This document shows, in pieces, positions 53,566-62,051 of a stretch of 64,000 bases of DNA. A model generated the notes under the pieces. The model was not told where the DNA came from. It worked only from the letters and a program-made list of their open reading frames with translations, and did no database searches. Made by a program: the position numbers and the translations under genes. The DNA is taken from contig JADJBW010000002.1 in NCBI GenBank assembly GCA_016703525.1, positions 1-64,000 on the forward strand, given 5' to 3'. Source of the stretch: Actinomycetota bacterium. Its GTDB lineage: Bacteria > Actinomycetota > Acidimicrobiia > Acidimicrobiales > Microtrichaceae. Position 1 is the stretch's first letter; each line of letters begins with the position of its first letter.

Positions 53566-54831
53566 GTGTTGCCCATGTTCGAGTTCAACCTCAGCACCGA
53601 CCCGCGGGGCCGGATCTTCCTCGACCCGGTCGCGTTCGCCGACATGGACCACTGGCACGAGGTCGCTCGCGAGCTGCGCAACGACGCGCCGATCCTGCGC
53701 GTCGAGGCCGAGGGATACGAGGCGTTCACGGCCCTGACGCGTCACGCCGAGGTCTTCGAGGTGTCGCGACGATCCGATATTTGGCACAACACGCAGCGAT
53801 CCATGCTGATGCCGGACTGGTTGTGGATGTTCATCCTCTCGCTCGGCATCGATCCCAAGACGCTCATCCATATGGACGGGGTTGAGCACCGCGACCACCG
53901 CCAGGTCGCGAACGACTGGTTCAAGCCGGCCGCCGTGCGCCACCGTCAGGCCGATATCGAGGCGATCGCCGACCAGTTCGTCCAGCGCATGGTCGACCTC
54001 GACGGCGAGTGCGACTTCGCGCAGGACCTCGCGGTCCCCTTCACCCTCCGGGTGATCATGACCATCTTCGGCGTGCCCGAGCAGGACGAGGCGTTGATGC
54101 TGCGCCTCACCCAGGGCATCTTCGGCGCCGCCGACCCCGAGTACCTGGGCGACATGTCCGACCCTTCGGCGCTCGGCACGAGCGCGATTCGCGAGTTCGG
54201 CGAGTACTTCGGCCGCATCTCGGCGGACCGCCGAAACAACCCGACCAACGACCTGGCGACCGTGATCGCGAACGGCGCGATCGATGGCTGCCCGCTCAAC
54301 GAGCACGCCGAGCTCTGGTACTACATCATCGTGGCGACCGCCGGCCACGACACCACCTCGTACGGGCTCTCCGGTGGGGTGGAGGCGCTCCTGCGCGACC
54401 CCGAGCAGCGCGATGCGCTCGCGGCGGACCCGTCGCTCGCCGCGAATGCTGCGGAGGAGATGATCCGCTGGACGGCGCCGGTGCGCCACTTCCTGCGGTA
54501 CGCGCAGGAGGACACCTCGCTGGCCGGCCAGGAGTTCGCGAAGGGCGACCGCGTGCTCCTGTCGTACCCGTCGGCAAACCGCGACGAGTCGGTGTTCGCG
54601 AACTCGATGACCTTCGACATCCGCCGCCAAGACGTCGGCGAGCTCATCTCGTTCGGCGTCGGTGCCCACTACTGCCTCGGCTCGCAGTTCGCCCGGCGCG
54701 AGATCCGCACCCTTCTGCCGAAAATGTTCGACCGGATCACCGACCTGGAACTCGCCGGCTCGGCCGAGTGGGCGCACGCGCCGTTCGTCGGCGGTGTGAA
54801 GCACCTGCCGGTCCGCTATCGCGTGACGTGA
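53566..54831 (+). CDS. Cytochrome P450
   Basis: 421 aa, soluble bacterial class. I-helix oxygen motif ATAGHDTTSYG, ExxR in AAEEMIRWTAPVRHFLRYAQ, and the heme loop SFGVGAHYCLGSQFARREIR with Cys370 as the thiolate ligand. HRDHRQVANDWFKPAAVRH is the usual C-helix region. The sequence resembles steroid/terpene/fatty-acid hydroxylases of actinobacteria such as CYP125/CYP142-like groups, but the substrate is not determined. No ferredoxin gene is adjacent. GTG 53566 follows a GAAAGG element. Confidence 0.92.
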   Translation: MLPMFEFNLSTDPRGRIFLDPVAFADMDHWHEVARELRNDAPILRVEAEGYEAFTALTRHAEVFEVSRRSDIWHNTQRSMLMPDWLWMFILSLGIDPKTLIHMDGVEHRDHRQVANDWFKPAAVRHRQADIEAIADQFVQRMVDLDGECDFAQDLAVPFTLRVIMTIFGVPEQDEALMLRLTQGIFGAADPEYLGDMSDPSALGTSAIREFGEYFGRISADRRNNPTNDLATVIANGAIDGCPLNEHAELWYYIIVATAGHDTTSYGLSGGVEALLRDPEQRDALAADPSLAANAAEEMIRWTAPVRHFLRYAQEDTSLAGQEFAKGDRVLLSYPSANRDESVFANSMTFDIRRQDVGELISFGVGAHYCLGSQFARREIRTLLPKMFDRITDLELAGSAEWAHAPFVGGVKHLPVRYRVT

Positions 54832-54848
54832 TCGGCGGCGCGCCCGCC

Positions 54849-54854
54849 TAGCGT
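54849..54854 (+). promoter_or_regulatory. -10 box of the DUF2064 gene (leaderless)
   Basis: TAGCGT, 9 nt, then ATG 54864. Confidence 0.45.
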
Positions 54855-54863
54855 CGTGGGGGC

Positions 54864-55526
54864 ATGGACCTCCTGATCCTGGCGAAGTCGCCTGTCCCCG
54901 GCCGGGTGAAGACCCGGCTCTGTCCACCGCTCGAACCGGCGGAGGCCGCGGCGGTCGCCGAGGCGGCGCTGTGCGACACCATCGAGGCCGCGTGTGCGGC
55001 GACCGCGGACCGCGTGGTCGTGGTGCTCGACGGAACGCCCGGTCCGTGGTGCCCGCCGGGCGTGGAGATCGTGGCGCAGGAGACCGGCTCGTTCGCGGCT
55101 CGGCTCGAAGGCGCGTGGAGTCACGCCCGCGGGCCGGCGCTGCAGATCGGCATGGACACGCCGCAGGTCACCGCGGCCCTGCTGGACCGGGTGGTCGAAC
55201 TGCTCGATGCAGGGGCTGACGGCGCCGACACGGTGCTCGGGCCGGCGGACGACGGCGGCTGGTGGGCGCTCGCCCAGCGGCGTCACCGTCCGGGCATTTT
55301 CGACGGGGTGCCGATGAGCGCGGTCGACACCGGGACGCGACAGCTCGTCGCGCTGCGGGCCGCCGGGGCCCGCGTGATGCTCGCCCCGAATCTGCGCGAC
55401 ATCGACCGGGCCGACGACCTCGCCGCCGCCGCCGAGGCGGCGCCACAGACGCGGACGGCGGCGCTGGTCGCAGCGCTTCGGTCAACCGGGCGGCTCCCCG
55501 GCGTTGCGCCATTCGGCGCGGGCTGA
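54864..55526 (+). CDS. DUF2064 / TIGR04282-type glycosyltransferase
   Basis: 220 aa nucleotide-sugar-transferase-like fold. It opens LLILAKSPVPGRVKTRLCPP, the family signature, and has LQIGMDTPQVTAALLDRVVE (GxDxP/TP) and VLGPADDGGWWALAQRR (PxxDGGYxL-like). Such proteins are named after arsenosugar synthesis in some genomes, but here they sit with a GT2, a membrane glycosyltransferase and an epimerase, so a glycolipid or wall-sugar role is likely. Its last 45 bp overlap the 3' end of the convergent GT2 gene. Confidence 0.88.
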   Translation: MDLLILAKSPVPGRVKTRLCPPLEPAEAAAVAEAALCDTIEAACAATADRVVVVLDGTPGPWCPPGVEIVAQETGSFAARLEGAWSHARGPALQIGMDTPQVTAALLDRVVELLDAGADGADTVLGPADDGGWWALAQRRHRPGIFDGVPMSAVDTGTRQLVALRAAGARVMLAPNLRDIDRADDLAAAAEAAPQTRTAALVAALRSTGRLPGVAPFGAG

Positions 55527-56222
55527 GTCGCGCGGCCCGCCGAACGAATCGTCTCGGATCACCCGTCGCATGTCGCGCACCGCTCGGGCCGTGCCGCGCA
55601 CGGTTCCCGTCACCTTCGACGTGCCGATCCGGGCCCGATAGTCGACCGGGATCTCGCCGATCCTCCAGCTGTCGTTCGCAGCTCGGAACACCATCTCGAG
55701 CGGCCAGCCGAACCGGCGGTCCTCGATGCCGAGGCGCAGCAGCGGCTCGCGTCGTGCGGCGCGCAACGGCCCGAGGTCGGTCAACGAGACGCCGGTGCGC
55801 CGCCCCACCAGCCGGGCGAGATACCGGTTGGCCGCCCGGGCGTGTGGTGGCCAGTCGGCCGAGCGGTGCGTGCGCCTGGCCCCCATCGCCAGGTCGAGTT
55901 GACCCTCGATCACCGGTGTCGCAACGAGCCACAGGTCACCGGGGTCGATGCTGGCGTCCGCATCGCAGAACACGACGACATCCGCACTCGCGGCGCACAG
56001 CCCCGCCCAGCAGGCGCTGCCGAAACCCGGCCGGGGTTCGCTCACCACGGTGGCCCCCGCCGCTGCCGCGACGGCAGCGCTCGCGTCGGTCGACCCGTTG
56101 TCGACGACGATGGCGCGGGCCCCGGACGGCACCCGCGGGAGCACCCAGTGGAGGGCCTCCTCCTCGTTGAGCACCGGCAGGATCAGATCGACCGATGCGG
56201 GCGAAGTCGTGTCGTCTACCAC
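55482..56222 (-). CDS. Family 2 glycosyltransferase (polyprenol-phosphate sugar transferase-like)
   Basis: 246 aa GT-A fold: SVDLILPVLNEEEALHWVLP, RAIVVDNGSTDASAAVAAAA, GSACWAGLCAASADVVVFCD followed by ADAS (DXD-type metal motif) and GWPLEMVFRAANDSWRIGEI. Also seen is VDYRARIGTSKVTGTVRG, typical of dolichol/polyprenol-phosphate mannosyl- or glucosyltransferase-like proteins. It lacks the C-terminal membrane helices of some members. GTG 56222 overlaps the TAG of the membrane glycosyltransferase upstream, so the two are coupled. Confidence 0.88.
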   Translation of the reverse strand: MVDDTTSPASVDLILPVLNEEEALHWVLPRVPSGARAIVVDNGSTDASAAVAAAAGATVVSEPRPGFGSACWAGLCAASADVVVFCDADASIDPGDLWLVATPVIEGQLDLAMGARRTHRSADWPPHARAANRYLARLVGRRTGVSLTDLGPLRAARREPLLRLGIEDRRFGWPLEMVFRAANDSWRIGEIPVDYRARIGTSKVTGTVRGTARAVRDMRRVIRDDSFGGPRDSARAEWRNAGEPPG

Positions 56223-57586
56223 GGTGTTCCCAACCAGATCTGGAGTGCGAGCCCGGTCGCGAGTTGCGCTCCGAGCCAGAGTCGCGCCGCGCTCGTGCGC
56301 GTCATGAGCGCCGAGCCGGCGACCGCGAGCCACGGTACGAGCGGCAACCAGATGCGTTCCACCTCGCCCTTGGAGTAGCCCGACATGTCGGCGATCGCGA
56401 CGCCGGCGATCGCGCCGAGCGTCGCGATCGACCAGGCCGGTACGCGCACGGGCCACCGTCGCATGCCGATCGCGCATCGAGCGAGCCCGCCGATCGCCGC
56501 CGGGCCCGCCGCGGTGAGCACGAGCACGACGTTGGCGATCGCGAAGTAGCCGAAGGGCCGGTTCGCGGCTGCGCCCGCCCAGTACTCGGCGCGGGTCGCG
56601 GCGAACCCGTCGAACCAGGAGAACCCCGCGAGACCGAGGGCAACGACGGGCGCCGACGCCGCGATGGCCAGCGCCGCGAGGTCGAGCGCGCAGGCTCCGC
56701 GGTGGGTCCGCCGCGACCACAGTCCCCACCCGAGCACCGCGGCGAGCGGTGCGAGCAGCGGAGCCGCGCCGTAGGTCGAGATGACGAGCAGCCCGGCGCA
56801 CGCGCCGGCCGCGGCGTACGCAGCCCGGCGCCGCGCCGGGCCCGATGCGGTGGCCGCGACCGCGGCGAAGGCGACCGACCACGCGGCGAGCGCCATGAAG
56901 ACCGCATCAGCGGCGCTCCACCACACCAACGACGGCGTGAGCCCGGCGATGACCGCGCCCCGCCGGGCCACCGCGGCCCCACCCAGCCGAGCGAGCGTGA
57001 TGACGACCGCCGCGGCGCTCGATGCGGCGATCGCGAACACGGTGAATCCGACGGCGCGTGCGTCGAAACCGAGGCGGTCCAACACCCAGAACCCGACGAC
57101 GGCGCCGGGAGGATGGCCGCGTACGTGGGTCGGGTATCCCGGCAGGCGATCGACGTAGGTCGAGAGGAACCGGCCGAGGTCGTCCACCGACCGGGCGAGG
57201 CGCAGGTATTCGTAGCGCGACGTGAGCGGTTCCCAGACGCGCGCCACCCCGGGCACGGCGGCGAGCTGGACCGCCCACCACAACGACACGAGCGCGGCCG
57301 CCCACGGCATCGCCCGCTGGTGCAGGCGCCTCGCCACGAGCGGCCAGGACACGACCACGACGACGGCTCCCACGACCGGCGGAACGACCGCCGCGGCCTC
57401 GATGGGCGACGCAACCGTGTCACGCCATCGTCCGTGAAACGGCGCGGCGTTCGCCGAGAGCCGCGTGCCCGCGGCGATCAGATCCTGGCCCCACCGTGCG
57501 ACGAGCAGCGTGAGTCCGCCGACGAGTGCGACCGCCGCGAGCGCGAGCCGGTCGGAGCGGCGTGCCGGCGCGCCGTGGTGGGTCAC
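56216..57586 (-). CDS. Integral membrane glycosyltransferase (GT-C/DUF2029-like)
   Basis: 456 aa with about 11-12 hydrophobic helices, starting LALAAVALVGGLTLLVARWG. A periplasmic loop after the early helices carries YVDRLPGYPTHVRGHPPGAV, and the conserved His-Pro-Pro-Gly region matches mannosyltransferase-like GT-C proteins. It ends WLPLVPWLAVAGSALMTRTS. It would transfer a sugar from a polyprenol-phosphate donor on the outer membrane face. Its start overlaps the stop of the epimerase gene (57583-57586), and its stop overlaps the GT2 start. Confidence 0.8.
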   Translation of the reverse strand: MTHHGAPARRSDRLALAAVALVGGLTLLVARWGQDLIAAGTRLSANAAPFHGRWRDTVASPIEAAAVVPPVVGAVVVVVSWPLVARRLHQRAMPWAAALVSLWWAVQLAAVPGVARVWEPLTSRYEYLRLARSVDDLGRFLSTYVDRLPGYPTHVRGHPPGAVVGFWVLDRLGFDARAVGFTVFAIAASSAAAVVITLARLGGAAVARRGAVIAGLTPSLVWWSAADAVFMALAAWSVAFAAVAATASGPARRRAAYAAAGACAGLLVISTYGAAPLLAPLAAVLGWGLWSRRTHRGACALDLAALAIAASAPVVALGLAGFSWFDGFAATRAEYWAGAAANRPFGYFAIANVVLVLTAAGPAAIGGLARCAIGMRRWPVRVPAWSIATLGAIAGVAIADMSGYSKGEVERIWLPLVPWLAVAGSALMTRTSAARLWLGAQLATGLALQIWLGTPW

Positions 57587-58641
57587 GTCTGCCGCGGGGC
57601 GCCGCGCAGCGGCTCGTCGGCGAAGCGGGTCAGTCCTGCGACCGGCTCGACGGTGTGGACGAGCCGGAGGTCGCGTTGGGCCCGCGCCGGATCGGCGACC
57701 ACGTGGCGGACGTCGCCCAGCCGGTACTCGCCGGTCACCACCGGCGAGTGTCCGCTGCCGTGCGCCTCGGCGAGGATGCGGGCCATTTCGCCGAGCGTGA
57801 TCGGATGGCCCGAGGCAACGTTGTAGGCGCCGGCGACGTCATCGCCGCTCAGCGCCGCGACGTTGGCTCGGGCGACATCGCTCACGTGGACGAAGTCGCG
57901 CTGTTGCCCGCCGTCCTCGAAAACCCGGGGGTCGGACCCCGCCTCGAGCTGGCTTCGGAAGATCGAGGCGACCCCCGCATACGGCGTGTCCCGCGGCATC
58001 CGTGCGCCGTACACGTTGTGATATCGCAGCGCGACCACGGTCGCCCCGCAGTACCGAGCCCAGGCCGAGCACAGGTGTTCCTGGTGCAGCTTGGTCGCTG
58101 CGTACACGTTGCGGGGGTTGACGGGTGCGTCCTCGGGGACCAGCTCGGTGACCAGTGCACGCTCGCAGCGCGGGCACCGTGGTTCGAAGCTGCCGCGGTC
58201 GAGGTCGTCGACTCGGCGCGGGCCGGGCACCACCACGCCGTGCTCGGCACACCGGTATCGACCTTCGCCGTACACGACCATCGACGATGCGAGCACGACT
58301 CGCCCCGACCAGCGCGCGTGGTGGCATGCCTGCAGCATCGCGGCGGTCGCGAGGTCGTTCGACCCGACGTACGCGGTGAGATCGCCCGGATCGACACCGA
58401 GTCCGACCTTCGCCGCCTGGTGGCAGATCGCGTCGCAGCGGCCCAACAGATCGGGCCAGATGGCCGCATCACCGACGTCGGCCCAGTGGTATTGGGCGTC
58501 GGGGTGCAGCCACGATGGCGGTCCGCTGTGGGCGGCCGGGTCGAGGTTGTCGACGACGGTGACGCGATCGCCGCGGGCGCACAGGGCGTCGACGATGTGC
58601 GACCCGATGAACCCGGCTCCGCCGGTCACGATGATCTCCAC
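57583..58641 (-). CDS. NAD-dependent sugar epimerase/dehydratase with zinc-ribbon-like insert
   Basis: 352 aa extended SDR. It shows VEIIVTGGAGFIGSHIVDAL (Rossmann), the active-site VVLASSMVVYGEG (Ser) and NPRNVYAATKLHQEHLCSAW (YxxxK), and VALRYHNVYGARMPRDTPYA. Between them is an insertion with Cys at RYRCAEHG and EPRCPRCERAL, so one Cys/His pair and a CPRC pair may bind zinc. It supplies a nucleotide sugar for the glycosyltransferases downstream, with which it forms a four-gene sugar cluster. GTG 58641 starts at the Rossmann strand. Confidence 0.88.
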   Translation of the reverse strand: MEIIVTGGAGFIGSHIVDALCARGDRVTVVDNLDPAAHSGPPSWLHPDAQYHWADVGDAAIWPDLLGRCDAICHQAAKVGLGVDPGDLTAYVGSNDLATAAMLQACHHARWSGRVVLASSMVVYGEGRYRCAEHGVVVPGPRRVDDLDRGSFEPRCPRCERALVTELVPEDAPVNPRNVYAATKLHQEHLCSAWARYCGATVVALRYHNVYGARMPRDTPYAGVASIFRSQLEAGSDPRVFEDGGQQRDFVHVSDVARANVAALSGDDVAGAYNVASGHPITLGEMARILAEAHGSGHSPVVTGEYRLGDVRHVVADPARAQRDLRLVHTVEPVAGLTRFADEPLRGAPRQT

Positions 58642-58758
58642 GAGTCGCCAGTCTGACGAATCGGGCGACCATTGTGGGCCTGACCGCGAGAGTTTTCGAG
58701 ATTCTTTCTCGTTGCCGTAGGGACGCTGCGAGCGCTGCGGCGGCGGCGGGCGTGCCCG

Positions 58759-58971
58759 TCTCCACGGTTGATCCGTGGAGATACTTGGTGCTCGGAGAGC
58801 CGATCTTCTCCACGGTTGATCCGTGGAGACGCGGGATGCCGGTGAGCCGATCTTCTCCACGGTTGATCCGTGGAGACGCGGGATGCCGGTGAGCCGATCG
58901 TCTCCACGGTTGATCCGTGGAGATACTTGGTGCTCGGAGAGCCGATCTTCTCCGCGGTTGATCTGTGGAGA
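58759..58971. repeat. Tandem array of five 23-bp hairpin repeats (47-48 bp period)
   Basis: Each unit is TCTCCACGG-TTGAT-CCGTGGAGA, a perfect 9-bp stem with a 5-nt loop. Copies start at 58759, 58807, 58854, 58901 and 58949. Spacers are 25, 24, 24 and 25 bp: the first and last are identical (TACTTGGTGCT...), and the middle two (CGCGGGATGCC...) differ at one base. Copy 5 has two changes, both keeping pairing as G-U in a plus-strand RNA. Confidence 0.9.
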
Positions 58972-59073
58972 TGCTGTGCGGGTGCCGCGGGTGCGCGGGT
59001 GCGGCGGTGCGCGGCGCGGGGTGCGCGGGTGCGCGGGTGCGGCGGTGCGCGGCGCGGGGTGCGGGGCGCGGGG
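58972..59073. repeat. GC-rich imperfect repeat tract
   Basis: Short units such as GTGCGCGG, GTGCGGCG and CGCGGGGTGCG are repeated. The block GGTGCGGCGGTGCGCGGCGC occurs twice, about 40 bp apart. It ends at the stop of the carotenoid oxygenase gene. Probably slippage-prone sequence. Confidence 0.7.
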
Positions 59074-60609
59074 CTAGGCGAGTTGGTCGGCCGCGATCCA
59101 GCAGCCGTGGAAGCCGAACGGCACCCGCACCGGCAGGTGGACCTGCGCCACGGGACCGCGGTCGATGTGCAACGCATCGAGTACCACGAGATCGCTGCGA
59201 TCGGTCGTTCGGTCGTAGGCGAAGCAGACGACCCACCCATCGGCGCCGTTCGGGTCGGCGTCGGTGCCGGGGCGCGGGACGAAGGTGACCTCGCCGGCCC
59301 GGTAGTGGTCGCCCGGGTTCCAGTGCTGCTGGCGGTTGGCGGTGAGGTCGTAGTGGCTCACGCCGGCCAGTTCGAACCCGGCCGGCCCGTCCTCGACCGT
59401 CGAAGCGAGCCACGCGTGGCGCGCTGCGCGGCCGGTGAGTCGCCGGTCGATCGTCGGAAGGTCGAGTGCGGTGTCGTCGCGCTGCTCGACGGTGACCCGC
59501 AACGATCCTGTCGGATCGCCGGCCCCCGACACCCGCCACCGGTGCAGGTGCGACGGCTGCAGGAAGCCCTTGGGCCCGAACGCCTCGGGGAGCTGGCACA
59601 CGTCGATCACCACATCGTCGCCGTCCTCGAACGCGTTGACGCCGTGGAACACGAAGCACGGGTCGATCTCGGCCCAGCGAATCATCGAGGTCGGGCCGCC
59701 GAGCGGCATGACGCCGACCCTGGCGCCGTACTCGGGTGACCACCGGTATGGCATTCCCGTCGAGATGGCCGCAGTGTCGAACACGACTGGGCCCTCCCAG
59801 AACACGACGTAACGCTCGGTAATCGCGAAGTCGTGCATCATGGTCGAGCCGGCGACGGCCACCTCCTCGGCCGAGACGAGCCGCCCGTCGGGCTCGATCA
59901 CGTGGTAGGTCAGGTACGGCGGAGCGAAGCTGTATCCGAAGGAGTGCATGCGCCCGGTCGCCGGGTCGATCTTCGGGTGCGCCGTCATCGAGGTGGTGAG
60001 CGCACCCGCGAAGTCGTGGACGCCGACCGTGGCGAGGTCATCGGTCGAGATCTCGTACGGGTAGCCGATCTCCCCGAGCGAGAGCAGCCGGCCGCCGTGG
60101 TGCACGACGCTGACGTTCGAGAGGGTCACGGCGCCGCCGGGGACGCCGCCGCCGAGCAGCCCGCCGCCGCTGCGGTGGTTCGGGGTGTCGACGTACCGGT
60201 TGCGGTACCAGGTCGCCGTTCCGTGTTCGAAGCGAATGCCGTGGACCATGCCGTCGCCGAGGAACCAGTGCGTCGCGTCGTTCGCCGGGGCGTTCGACCC
60301 GTTGCGCGCGTACAGCCCGTCGAGCTCGGGTGGGAGCGAGCCGCTCACCTCCAGGTCGGTCGCGGTGGTCTCCGCCAGCACCGGCGCGAAGTTGCCCTGT
60401 TTCCAGAACGCCACCGCCGGGTCGTACGCGGCGACGGTGGCAGCGGCGTTCGTGCCTGCGGCCCCGAGCGGGCGTCGCGAACCAGGGCGTGCCGTGGTGG
60501 TCGAGCCGCGCCCGGCGTCCGAGGTGGTGTCGCTGCACGCGGCGAGCATGCCGGTCGATGCGAGTCCGAGCCGTGCGGCGAGCGTGAGTGCGCCGCGACG
60601 GTCGAGCAT
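59074..60609 (-). CDS. Carotenoid cleavage oxygenase-family protein with Tat/lipoprotein signal
   Basis: 511 aa. The seven-bladed propeller family is shown by GLYARNGSNAPANDATHWFL and GDGMVHGIRF, and by the four iron-ligand His contexts TSMTAHPKIDP, STMMHDFAIT, CFVFHGVNAFED and GFHGCWIAADQL. Family members cleave carotenoids, stilbenes or lignin-derived compounds with non-haem iron. The N-terminus MLDRRGALTLAARLGLASTG followed by MLAACSD combines an RR motif and a lipobox, so it appears exported and lipid-anchored, unusual for this family. ATG 60609 is chosen for this signal. Confidence 0.88.
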   Translation of the reverse strand: MLDRRGALTLAARLGLASTGMLAACSDTTSDAGRGSTTTARPGSRRPLGAAGTNAAATVAAYDPAVAFWKQGNFAPVLAETTATDLEVSGSLPPELDGLYARNGSNAPANDATHWFLGDGMVHGIRFEHGTATWYRNRYVDTPNHRSGGGLLGGGVPGGAVTLSNVSVVHHGGRLLSLGEIGYPYEISTDDLATVGVHDFAGALTTSMTAHPKIDPATGRMHSFGYSFAPPYLTYHVIEPDGRLVSAEEVAVAGSTMMHDFAITERYVVFWEGPVVFDTAAISTGMPYRWSPEYGARVGVMPLGGPTSMIRWAEIDPCFVFHGVNAFEDGDDVVIDVCQLPEAFGPKGFLQPSHLHRWRVSGAGDPTGSLRVTVEQRDDTALDLPTIDRRLTGRAARHAWLASTVEDGPAGFELAGVSHYDLTANRQQHWNPGDHYRAGEVTFVPRPGTDADPNGADGWVVCFAYDRTTDRSDLVVLDALHIDRGPVAQVHLPVRVPFGFHGCWIAADQLA

Positions 60610-60697
60610 CGGGCCTCGGTCGGGTGAACGGTGTATACCTGGCATTCGGGCGATCATACGGGGCCCGAGCGTTGCGAGGCAGTGAAACACTGGAGCG

Positions 60698-61612
60698 ATG
60701 GCCCGAGCCGCCGTCGCGTTCCCCTTCGCCCCCGCCGTGTCGGTGCGGAGAGGGGTGGTGATCGCGGGGGCGTTGGCGCTGGCGGTGACGGGGCTCAGTG
60801 CGTGCGCGGGCAAGCCCACCCCGGCCAATCGGTCCGCGTCCGCGTCGGCCCCGACGTCGGCCCCGAGCCTGCAGGTGCTGGGCGCGTCGATCCGACAGTT
60901 CCGCGAGGATGAGGCGGCCGGCGTGGTGCAGATCGAGCTGCGCGGTGGGACGGGGACGATCGACGTCGCCTCGGTCGAGCTCGATTGGACGGGCGTCAAC
61001 GCGGCCGCTCCGGTCGACCATCCGCTGCCCCTTACGCCGAGGCGAATCGTCGACATCGCGGTCCCGTGGCCGGGGGCGACGTGCCGAGGCGAGCGCGATC
61101 CGGCGATCGTTCGCGTGCGAGCGGTGGGCGGTGCCACGTTCGAGGTTGGCGTGGATCGCGAGGGTGCGGCGGTGCTCGACCGCGTCGCCGCCGCGGAGTG
61201 TGCCGCCCGCCGGCTCGCGGAGCAGGTGCACCTCGATCTCGCCGGGCCCTGGGTCGAACCCGCAAACGGGGGCTCGGGGAACAGGCTCGTGGGCACGCTG
61301 CAGGTGACGCGCGGCGCGTCTGCGCTCCGGCTCGCCGTGGAGAGCGTCGACGGGTCCGTGCTGTTGACGACCGACCTGCGGTCGACGGTCGTGCTCGATC
61401 CGGGGGAGGCCGCCGGCTCGGCACCGCTGGCGGTCACGCCGTCCGGACGGTGCGACGGCCATGCATTGGGAGAGTCGAAGCAGACCTTCCGCTTCCAGGC
61501 GCAGGTTCGCATCGGTGGCGGTGCGCCCGTGGGGGTGGACCTGACGATTCCTGACGCGGATCGCCCGGCGCTGTTCGCGGCGATCCGTCGGGCGTGCGGG
61601 CTCGACCCGTGA
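60698..61612 (+). CDS. Putative lipoprotein of unknown function
   Basis: 304 aa. The signal peptide is SVRRGVVIAGALALAVTGLS followed by ACAGK (lipobox LSAC). The mature part begins Ser/Ala/Pro-rich and then has beta-rich sequence with LQVLGASIRQFREDEAAGVV, WTGVNAAAPVDHPLPLTPRR, VDIAVPWPGATCRGERDPAI and SAPLAVTPSGRCDGHALGES. Cys pairs in the second half may form disulfides. I do not recognise a family. It diverges from the carotenoid oxygenase gene and converges on thioredoxin. Confidence 0.75.
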   Translation: MARAAVAFPFAPAVSVRRGVVIAGALALAVTGLSACAGKPTPANRSASASAPTSAPSLQVLGASIRQFREDEAAGVVQIELRGGTGTIDVASVELDWTGVNAAAPVDHPLPLTPRRIVDIAVPWPGATCRGERDPAIVRVRAVGGATFEVGVDREGAAVLDRVAAAECAARRLAEQVHLDLAGPWVEPANGGSGNRLVGTLQVTRGASALRLAVESVDGSVLLTTDLRSTVVLDPGEAAGSAPLAVTPSGRCDGHALGESKQTFRFQAQVRIGGGAPVGVDLTIPDADRPALFAAIRRACGLDP

Positions 61613-61622
61613 CGGACCACGC

Positions 61623-61646
61623 ATCAGCGCATCAGCGCATCAGCGA
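61623..61646. repeat. Three 8-bp tandem repeats at convergent gene ends
   Basis: GCATCAGC is repeated three times between the lipoprotein stop (61610-61612) and into the thioredoxin stop (61642-61640). Short and possibly due to slippage. Confidence 0.7.
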
Positions 61647-61996
61647 GCGGCGACGGATTCGCGCACCTTGTCCATGTCGAGTGCCTGGACCTGCGAGATC
61701 AGGTCGTCGAGCGCCGCTGCGGGGAGCGCTCCGGCCTGATTGAACACGAGGATGCCGTCGCGGAAGGCCATGAGTGTCGGGATCGACATGATTCCGGCGG
61801 CACCCGAGAGTTCCTGGTTCGCCTCGGTGTCGACCTTGGCGAACGTGACGTCGGGGTGGGCGCCGGCGGCGGCCTCGAAGATAGGAGCGAACATGCGGCA
61901 CGGTCCGCACCACGACGCCCACCAGTCGACCAGCACGATGCCGTCGCCCGAGATCGTGGATTCGAAGGTGTCGCCGGTGAGTTGGGTCACAGTCAT
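61640..61996 (-). CDS. trxA: Thioredoxin
   Basis: 118 aa, full length. Active site DWWASWCGPCRMFAPIFEAA (Cys30 and Cys33), cis-Pro region IMSIPTLMAFRDGILVFNQA. It reduces protein disulfides in the cytoplasm. The promoter contains ATACCCC-TG-GGGGTAT, identical in arms to the site before DUF302, with a TATGAT -10 (62054-62049) overlapping the operator. It is thus likely one of several thioredoxins and regulated by a CsoR/CstR-type repressor rather than housekeeping. Confidence 0.95.
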   Translation of the reverse strand: MTVTQLTGDTFESTISGDGIVLVDWWASWCGPCRMFAPIFEAAAGAHPDVTFAKVDTEANQELSGAAGIMSIPTLMAFRDGILVFNQAGALPAAALDDLISQVQALDMDKVRESVAAR

Positions 61997-62051
61997 GGTC
62001 GGTTCCTTTCGGTCCGGCGTTCCGAGTGCCGGATGCTCAGCTGCAACCATC

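Larger units (their letters stand above)
58642..59073. other. 432-bp intergenic region holding the hairpin array and GC repeats
   Basis: No gene is supported here. From the epimerase side it has a short palindrome-like stretch (CGCGAGAG to TCTCG, 58683-58711), then the five-hairpin array (58759-58971), then a GC microsatellite-like tract (58972-59073). Open frames across it encode only repeated peptides and are not genes. Confidence 0.7.

Noticed and set aside
58759..58971. CRISPR array
   Set aside because: Repeat length and period look CRISPR-like, but the spacers are copies of one another, each repeat is itself a full hairpin, and no cas gene is near.
58469..59743. Open frames with repeated peptides (ISTDQPWRRSA, HGSTVEKIGSP)
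   Set aside because: They are translations of the hairpin array extended into the carotenoid oxygenase antisense strand, not proteins.
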